A DNA stretch of 11,448 nt, from positions 1-11,448 of the forward strand of contig JAKPSR010000436.1 in assembly GCA_029571425.1 (NCBI GenBank), written 5' to 3'. Origin of the DNA: Spirochaetota bacterium. GTDB lineage: Bacteria > Spirochaetota > Spirochaetia > Treponematales > Treponemataceae. Made by a program: the position numbers and the translations under genes. Shown here in pieces: positions 7,615-11,448 of the stretch; position 1 is the stretch's first letter, and each line of letters opens with the position of its first letter. The notes under the pieces are model-generated. The model was not told the DNA's origin. It saw only the letters and a list, made by a program, of their open reading frames with translations, and made no database searches.

Positions 7615-8335
7615 TCGAGCCGTCCGTCCCGATGGTGACCACCTGCCAGGGGATGAACTTTCCGCTCGCGCGCAGGGCCTCGGTCGCCGCGTGCGCGAGG
7701 CCGCCGCAGCAGGGCACCTCCATGCGGGCGATCGTCAGGCTCTTGATGTCGTTCTCGGCTAGGATGGCCGTCAGTTTCTCGGTGTAGTCCCCGCTGTCGA
7801 GCTTCGGGCAGCCGATGAGCGCGACGCGTCCCTTAATGAAGTCGCGGTGGAAGGCCGCGTAGGCGTAGGCGGCGCAATCGGCCGCGACGAGAAGGTGCGC
7901 GCCGTCAAGGTACGGCGCCCGGACGGGCACGAGCTTTATCTGTACCGGCCACTGCGAAAGCTCGGAAGCGCTACCCGGCGCGCCGCTAACGGCGGGTGCC
8001 TGCGCCGCGCGCTCGATTTTGCGGGCCATCGTGCCGGGACAACCGCAGGCCATGGGCTTCTCGGGCTCGGCATGGGCCCCGGGGCCCTCTTCGCCGCGCT
8101 GCGCGATGTGGCGGCGCACCGCCTCCTCGTCGTATGCCGCGGCCTCGCGCTCCTCGAAGCTGATCGCCCCGGTTGGGCAGGCCGGGAGGCAATTCCCGAG
8201 CCCGTCGCAGTAGTCGTCCCGCAAAAGCCTCGCTTTCCCGTCGACCATACCGATCGCGCCCTCGTGGCAGGCTGCCGCGCAGAGTCCGCACCCGTTGCAA
8301 AGGCTTTCGTCTATCTTGATAATCTGTCTTTTCAT
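7604..8335 (-). CDS. 4Fe-4S ferredoxin-type protein with cysteine-rich C-terminal domain
   Basis: A 243-aa cytoplasmic protein with an N-terminal ferredoxin module and a family-specific C-terminal domain. The first cluster motif is complete (Cys13, 16, 19, 23). The second reads Cys43-x5-Cys49-x3-Cys53-Pro: the position of the usual second Cys is Gly46. The C-terminal part carries CGCPG (97-101), Cys154, IGCPKLD (Cys176) and the paired cysteines of VPCCGG (209-210). I recall this architecture from anaerobes such as clostridia, spirochaetes and methanogens, where such ferredoxins often sit beside a Crp/Fnr regulator, in some genomes with hydroxylamine reductase (hcp); no hcp is in this window. 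The likely role is electron transfer in a redox or nitrosative-stress pathway; the partner is unknown. The start is supported by AAGGAGA seven bases upstream. The gene is divergent from the regulator, with a palindromic operator between them. Confidence 0.88.
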   Translation of the reverse strand: MKRQIIKIDESLCNGCGLCAAACHEGAIGMVDGKARLLRDDYCDGLGNCLPACPTGAISFEEREAAAYDEEAVRRHIAQRGEEGPGAHAEPEKPMACGCPGTMARKIERAAQAPAVSGAPGSASELSQWPVQIKLVPVRAPYLDGAHLLVAADCAAYAYAAFHRDFIKGRVALIGCPKLDSGDYTEKLTAILAENDIKSLTIARMEVPCCGGLAHAATEALRASGKFIPWQVVTIGTDGSIKA

Positions 8336-8357
8336 CGGTGTTCTCCTTCAGTACGTC

Positions 8358-8387
8358 TTGAATATACGCGATCCTTCGCGATAGTAT
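8358..8387 (+). promoter_or_regulatory. Candidate promoter of the Crp/Fnr gene
   Basis: TTGAAT (8358-8363) and TAGTAT (8382-8387) are separated by 18 bases, each matching four of six consensus positions. Transcription would start near 8394, inside the inverted repeat at 8389-8402, so a bound regulator would block it. The -35 hexamer overlaps the -10 of the divergent Fe-S promoter. Moderate to weak prediction. Confidence 0.35.
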
Positions 8388-8389
8388 TG
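8361..8389 (-). promoter_or_regulatory. Predicted promoter of the Fe-S gene, operator-activated type
   Basis: On the minus strand TATATT (8366-8361) is a good -10 hexamer. The -35 position 17 bases upstream (8389-8384, CAATAC) is poor. The inverted repeat at 8389-8402 is centred about 41-42 bases upstream of the expected transcription start near 8354. A weak -35 with an FNR-type site at -41.5 is the classical layout of a class II activated promoter, so activation by the adjacent regulator is likely. Confidence 0.5.
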
Positions 8390-8402
8390 TTGCAAAAGCA
8401 AC
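8389..8402. promoter_or_regulatory. Predicted Crp/Fnr-family operator, GTTGC-AAAA-GCAAC
   Basis: A perfect 14-bp inverted repeat with two 5-bp arms and a 4-bp centre. This has the geometry of FNR sites (TTGAT-N4-ATCAA), with GC in place of AT in the inner arm. It sits in the divergent gap beside a Crp/Fnr gene, at the expected activating position for the Fe-S gene and over the predicted start of the regulator transcript. Binding is inferred, not shown. Confidence 0.6.
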
Positions 8403-8422
8403 GCGCGACGCGAAAAACGAGT

Positions 8423-8435
8423 TTGCGGTACGCAA
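8423..8435. promoter_or_regulatory. Second inverted repeat, TTGCG-GTA-CGCAA
   Basis: A perfect inverted repeat with 5-bp arms and a 3-bp centre, containing the same TTGC...GCAA core as the site 30 bp upstream, but with a 5-bp rather than 4-bp gap between the TTGC and GCAA cores. It lies in the leader of the regulator gene, ending five bases before its ribosome-binding site. It could be a secondary autoregulatory site or a small RNA hairpin. The spacing differs from a canonical operator, so confidence is lower. Confidence 0.35.
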
Positions 8436-8452
8436 GGATCGAGGAGGCTGTA

Positions 8453-9100
8453 GTGGACATACCCGGCAATTGCGCGCTCTTCGTCGGCATCAAGCCAGAG
8501 GAGGCCACGCGCCTTCTTTCCTGCTTCGGCACGCACGCGCGTTCCTACGCGAAGGGCGCTCGCGTTCTCCATGAAGGCGATCCGATCGACTCCATCGGCA
8601 TAATCCTCGCGGGGTCGGTGCAGGTGACCCGCGTCGACTACGACGGCAATCGCGCCATCATCGCCGGCTTCGGGCGCGGCGAGATATTCGCCGAGAGCCT
8701 CGCGTGCGCCGGGGTGGCGAGAAGTCCCGTTTCGGTGGTCGCCGTCGAGCGCACGGATGTCCTGTTTATCCCGTATAAGAGGATGCTGCGCCCTTGCTCG
8801 AACGCCTGCTCTTTTCACGGAAAACTGATCGAGAATCTCGTCGCGCTCGTCGCCCGCAAAAACCTTACGCTGAGCGAGAAGATCGAGATATGCGGAAAGC
8901 GCACGACGCGCGAAAAGGTCATCGCCTATCTCGCCGCCGAGCGTCGACGCCAGGGCGGTCGCGCGCGCGTCGAGGTGCCCTTCTCGCGAGCCGAGCTCGC
9001 CGATTACCTCGCGGTTGACCGAAGCGCCCTCTCGCGCGAGCTCTCCAGGATGCGCGATGAGGGAATACTATCCTTCGAAGGTAAGGTGTTCGAATATTAG
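8453..9100 (+). CDS. Crp/Fnr family transcriptional regulator (GTG start)
   Basis: A 215-aa DNA-binding regulator. The N-terminal cyclic-nucleotide-binding-type beta barrel spans about 8-110 (VLHEGDPIDSIGIILAGSVQ; GEIFAES). It is followed by the dimer helix and a C-terminal winged helix-turn-helix (about 176-205, with recognition helix near DRSALSREL). FNR-type N-terminal cysteines are absent, but Cys7, 24, 85, 115, 119 and 147 are present, with CSNAC (115-119) just before the dimer helix. Glu81 and Arg90-Ser91 lie roughly where CRP holds the cAMP phosphate, so a nucleotide ligand cannot be excluded. Start: GTG at 8453 is preceded by GAGGAGG (8441-8447) at five bases. The frame is open far upstream, but only as antisense to the Fe-S gene. 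Context suggests control of the divergent Fe-S gene and itself. It resembles the regulators of the HcpR kind, but I cannot confirm that assignment. Confidence 0.9.
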   Translation: MDIPGNCALFVGIKPEEATRLLSCFGTHARSYAKGARVLHEGDPIDSIGIILAGSVQVTRVDYDGNRAIIAGFGRGEIFAESLACAGVARSPVSVVAVERTDVLFIPYKRMLRPCSNACSFHGKLIENLVALVARKNLTLSEKIEICGKRTTREKVIAYLAAERRRQGGRARVEVPFSRAELADYLAVDRSALSRELSRMRDEGILSFEGKVFEY

Positions 9101-9106
9101 ATTTGG

Positions 9107-9134
9107 TTGACAAATGGGGTTACTGCTTATAGTA
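9107..9134 (+). promoter_or_regulatory. Strong predicted promoter of the EAL-domain gene
   Basis: Perfect -35 TTGACA (9107-9112), a 16-base spacer, and TATAGT (9129-9134), which matches five of six consensus positions. It begins seven bases after the Crp/Fnr stop codon in locally AT-rich DNA. The expected start of transcription near 9141 leaves only about four bases before the ATG at 9145, so the mRNA would be essentially leaderless. This is the best consensus promoter in the window. Confidence 0.65.
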
Positions 9135-9144
9135 TCTTCTTATA

Positions 9145-10986
9145 ATGCTTGAACAAAAGCTCAAAAAAAAAGAACTAGGGTTCTTTAACTATAAAAAAAC
9201 CGCTTGGTACCAGTCGATTCGGGAAGAAGGGCGGTCGTTTAAGCTCAAATTGCTTTTTTTCTCGGTCATCGCCGCCCTTTTCGTCCTTGTCTTGCTCTAC
9301 CTATCTGATTTCGCCGCGGGTAGGCCGAACCGCTTTCCTGCGTTCGCCATACCCTTCGGCTTGCTTTCGCTTTTTCTCGTCGCCCTCGCGCGATTCCGGC
9401 GCGTACGCGCGCTGATCCTCGTTGCCCTCGTGTTCCTCGCCGTCGGATTCTTCGCCGTCGTGTTCCTTCCCGGCTCGAGCGAGTCATATCTCATCATATT
9501 CGCCGTTTTTTCGCCGTTCGCGATGCAGCTTCGCGGCCGCGTTCGTGGCTCGATATGGTCCGCCTGTTTTTTCGTGGCCATCGTCGCGTCCTACCTCTTG
9601 CAATTAGCCGGTATTGGGCCGTCGTGGACGGTGCGCCCGGAGCCCGTGACCATTGCGACTTTCGTGGGGATTGGCGCAATCCTCTTCGTCCTTTCCTATC
9701 ACGTGGAGCGTCGACAGGAGGCGATGATCGATCGCCTGACGAACCTCTTGATCTTCGACGAGACGACCGGCTTGCCGAATAAGGACGTCCTCGAGCACTC
9801 GATCGACGCGAATCGACGCTACATCTTCGCGATCATAAAGATCGAGAACTTTAGCGACCTCGTGGCGCTGTTTGGGTATGAGTTTTCCGATACCATATCT
9901 CAGTTCGCCTCACGTAAGCTCAGGAAGTACGAGGAGCGGTTGGGTTTTCGCGTCTTTCAGCTTAAGTTCAACGAGTGGGGCGTCCTGAGCGAGCGGATCG
10001 TGCAACCCACCGTCGCCGAGGCCGCGCAACTTATTAGCGATTTGTTAAAGGCGCTCGAGAGCGAGACCCTGCCTTGGGAGTCGGACCGCATTCGCCTGGT
10101 GTACCGCATTGGGGGGACGATCGTCTGCCCCGGCGACGATCGCAGCCCGTTCTCGAAGGCGGACATCGCGCTCAAGAAGGCGGAGCGCGGGCATTCGAGC
10201 TTCACGATTTTCGACGATGACAAGGTCGAGCGGCGGAACGCCTACGAGTCGGTGATGAAGTTCTCCGAGCTCATCAGCAACAGGGAAAACGGGACGTTTA
10301 AGGCGGTGTTTCAGCCGGTCTTCGACGCGCTTGGCAGCAAGGTCGAGTGGTACGAGGCCCTCCTTCGCCTGAAGGTCCAGGACGGGTCCTACGTGTCGGT
10401 ATATCCCTATCTTGAGGTGGCGAAGTCGACCGGCTTCTACCAGTACCTTACCGAGTTCATCATGAGGAAAACGGCGGAGGCGATCGTCGAGCACGACGTC
10501 GACGTTTCGATCAATATCTCGATTAACGACATCGTGCGGCCCGATTTCATCATGCTCGTCGACGAGGTATACGAGACGATCCGCGAGAAAAGAGGAAGGA
10601 TCATCTTCGAGATCCTGGAGAGCGACGAGCTCGTGGAGCTCGAGAAATGCATTTGGTTCATCGACTACATCACCCGCTACGGGTTTAAGATCGCGATCGA
10701 CGATTTCGGGACTGGCTACTCGAACTACTGCAACCTGGTGAACTTACCCATCGACATCGTCAAGATCGACGGCTCGCTGATCACGCGGATCAAGAGCGAC
10801 GAAAACGCGCGGACCCTCGTTGAGGGAATTGTCCTCTTCTGTAAAAAGGCGAATAAGAAGACGGTCGCGGAGTACGTCGAGGACGAGCACGTGTTCCAGT
10901 CCGTTAAGCGGCTCGAGATCGATTTCCTGCAGGGCTACTATCTCGCCAAGCCCGCGTCTATAAGCGAATTCGTCGACGCGACCTAG
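9145..10986 (+). CDS. Membrane-bound c-di-GMP phosphodiesterase with degenerate GGDEF and intact EAL domain
   Basis: A 613-aa signalling protein predicted to hydrolyse c-di-GMP at the inner membrane. A basic N-terminus leads into six hydrophobic helices between about 35 and 185. A GGDEF-like domain follows (about 200-358). Its opening FDETTGLPNK is typical, but the active-site loop reads KFNEW (274-278) instead of GGDEF, so cyclase activity is unlikely. The EAL domain (about 372-610) keeps the catalytic set: EALLR (Glu404), Asn458, Glu489, DDFGTGYSN (Asp519-Asp520), Lys540, Glu576 and Gln596 in LQGYYLAKP. It is therefore probably an active phosphodiesterase with a regulatory, perhaps GTP-binding, GGDEF remnant. 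The start has no Shine-Dalgarno and sits a few bases after the promoter. Codons 7-9 form a run of nine A. No other Met precedes the first helix, which supports this start. The stop shares CTAG with the convergent gene. Confidence 0.93.
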   Translation: MLEQKLKKKELGFFNYKKTAWYQSIREEGRSFKLKLLFFSVIAALFVLVLLYLSDFAAGRPNRFPAFAIPFGLLSLFLVALARFRRVRALILVALVFLAVGFFAVVFLPGSSESYLIIFAVFSPFAMQLRGRVRGSIWSACFFVAIVASYLLQLAGIGPSWTVRPEPVTIATFVGIGAILFVLSYHVERRQEAMIDRLTNLLIFDETTGLPNKDVLEHSIDANRRYIFAIIKIENFSDLVALFGYEFSDTISQFASRKLRKYEERLGFRVFQLKFNEWGVLSERIVQPTVAEAAQLISDLLKALESETLPWESDRIRLVYRIGGTIVCPGDDRSPFSKADIALKKAERGHSSFTIFDDDKVERRNAYESVMKFSELISNRENGTFKAVFQPVFDALGSKVEWYEALLRLKVQDGSYVSVYPYLEVAKSTGFYQYLTEFIMRKTAEAIVEHDVDVSINISINDIVRPDFIMLVDEVYETIREKRGRIIFEILESDELVELEKCIWFIDYITRYGFKIAIDDFGTGYSNYCNLVNLPIDIVKIDGSLITRIKSDENARTLVEGIVLFCKKANKKTVAEYVEDEHVFQSVKRLEIDFLQGYYLAKPASISEFVDAT

Positions 10987-11448
10987 CGGTCTGAACCTTC
11001 AAGCGACATGACGTACGAGGCCGCGAGTTCGGCCGCTTTCTCGCCGTCCATGGCCGACGACGCGATGCCGCCCGCGTACCCGGAGCCCTCCCCCGCGGGG
11101 AAAAGCCCGGCGAAGGCGGGGGACTGCCCGGTTTCCGCGTCCCGCAAGACCCTGACGGGCGAGGACGTTCGCGTCTCGGGGGCGATCAGCAAGGCATCCG
11201 GGCAGACGAATCCGCGCATCGAGCGATCGAAGGTTTGGAAGGCAGACGCGAGCCGCGACGCGATCGGCGCGGGGAGCCAGCGGTCAAGTCGCGAGGGGAC
11301 GAGCCCGGGACTGTAGGAACTTTCGGGGAGCGAGGCGGAGTCGCGGCCGGCGAGGAAGTCGACGAGTCGTTGCGCCGGCGCCGCCTGTCCTCTCCCGTTT
11401 TGGGCGGCTTCTCGCTCGACCCAGCGTTGGTAGCGAAGCCCCGCGAGC
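10983..11448 (-). CDS. FAD-dependent dehydrogenase, COG2509 family (C-terminal part; 5' end beyond window)
   Basis: The frame is open from the right edge to the TAG at 10983-10985, giving 154 codons of C-terminus (first complete codon at 11445-11447). Residues such as AGLRYQRWVE, PAQRLVDFLAGR, the internal SYSPGLVP and ETRTSSPVRVLRD match the C-terminal half of uncharacterised FAD-dependent dehydrogenases of COG2509. The final GLFPAGEGSGYAGGI is the glycine-rich segment that closes over the flavin in this family. These are cytoplasmic flavoproteins of unknown substrate. The N-terminal Rossmann FAD-binding motif and the true start are outside the window; the ATG at 11219 is only an internal Met. 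It converges on the EAL gene with interlocked stop codons and no room for a terminator. Confidence 0.88.
   Translation of the reverse strand, partial: LAGLRYQRWVEREAAQNGRGQAAPAQRLVDFLAGRDSASLPESSYSPGLVPSRLDRWLPAPIASRLASAFQTFDRSMRGFVCPDALLIAPETRTSSPVRVLRDAETGQSPAFAGLFPAGEGSGYAGGIASSAMDGEKAAELAASYVMSLEGSDR

Noticed and set aside
8367..8382. Direct repeat CGCGAT spaced by ten bases, as an extra operator.
   Set aside because: Short, GC-rich and within the promoter spacer; such repeats are common by chance in this sequence.
7847..8452. Open upstream extension of the Crp/Fnr reading frame, adding about 200 residues.
   Set aside because: It is entirely antisense to the Fe-S gene plus the intergenic gap, has no Crp/Fnr homology, and the GTG at 8453 has a strong ribosome-binding site and the expected family length.
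9141..9146. Perfect TATAAT overlapping the ATG of the EAL gene, as the true -10 box.
   Set aside because: No -35 hexamer lies at a workable distance and no extended -10 TG is present. Using it would remove the only Met codon before the first membrane helix.

Overview
The window is about 11.4 kb of dense, GC-rich bacterial chromosome (roughly 60% GC by eye). It holds five complete protein genes and two more cut by the window edges. No RNA genes, insertion sequences, CRISPR arrays or prophage genes were seen. The gene set is a release factor 3, a dCache chemoreceptor, an M16 zinc-protease lipoprotein, an anaerobe-type ferredoxin paired with a Crp/Fnr regulator, several cyclic-nucleotide proteins and a COG2509 flavoprotein. 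Together these suggest a motile, anaerobic or facultative, diderm bacterium. A high-GC spirochaete would fit, but that placement is inference from gene content, not from a marker gene.

Layout. On the minus strand at the left are a membrane-bound class III adenylate cyclase (1-969, cut by the left edge) and, upstream of it in the same direction, prfC (1000-2601). Divergent from prfC on the plus strand is a probable two-gene operon: a methyl-accepting chemotaxis protein (2697-4775) and an M16 family lipoprotein peptidase (4786-7614). The peptidase ribosome-binding site overlaps the receptor's stop codon. The peptidase gene converges on and overlaps by 11 bp a minus-strand Fe-S protein gene (7604-8335). 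That gene is divergent from a Crp/Fnr-family regulator (8453-9100, GTG start). Next on the plus strand is a six-helix membrane protein with a degenerate GGDEF domain and an intact EAL domain (9145-10986). Its stop codon is interlocked in the tetramer CTAG with the stop of a minus-strand COG2509 FAD-dependent dehydrogenase, of which only the C-terminus is present (10983-11448).

How the genes fit together. The most informative region is the 117-bp gap between the Fe-S gene and the Crp/Fnr gene. It holds a perfect inverted repeat (GTTGC-AAAA-GCAAC) with the 5-4-5 geometry of FNR-type operators, and a second related repeat. The first repeat lies where class II activation of the Fe-S gene would be expected (near -41.5) and over the predicted start of the regulator transcript. 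This looks like a divergent switch that activates the ferredoxin and represses the regulator. Signalling by cyclic nucleotides is a second theme: an adenylate cyclase makes cAMP, and an EAL protein probably degrades c-di-GMP. Whether the Crp/Fnr protein senses cAMP is open.

Two genes (prfC and the EAL gene) have promoter-like hexamers so close to the start codon that the mRNAs would be leaderless or nearly so; neither has a clear Shine-Dalgarno sequence. All other intact genes here have strong ones. I see no clearly novel multi-gene defence or biosynthetic system. The best candidates for new biology are the Fe-S protein/regulator pair and the leaderless starts.
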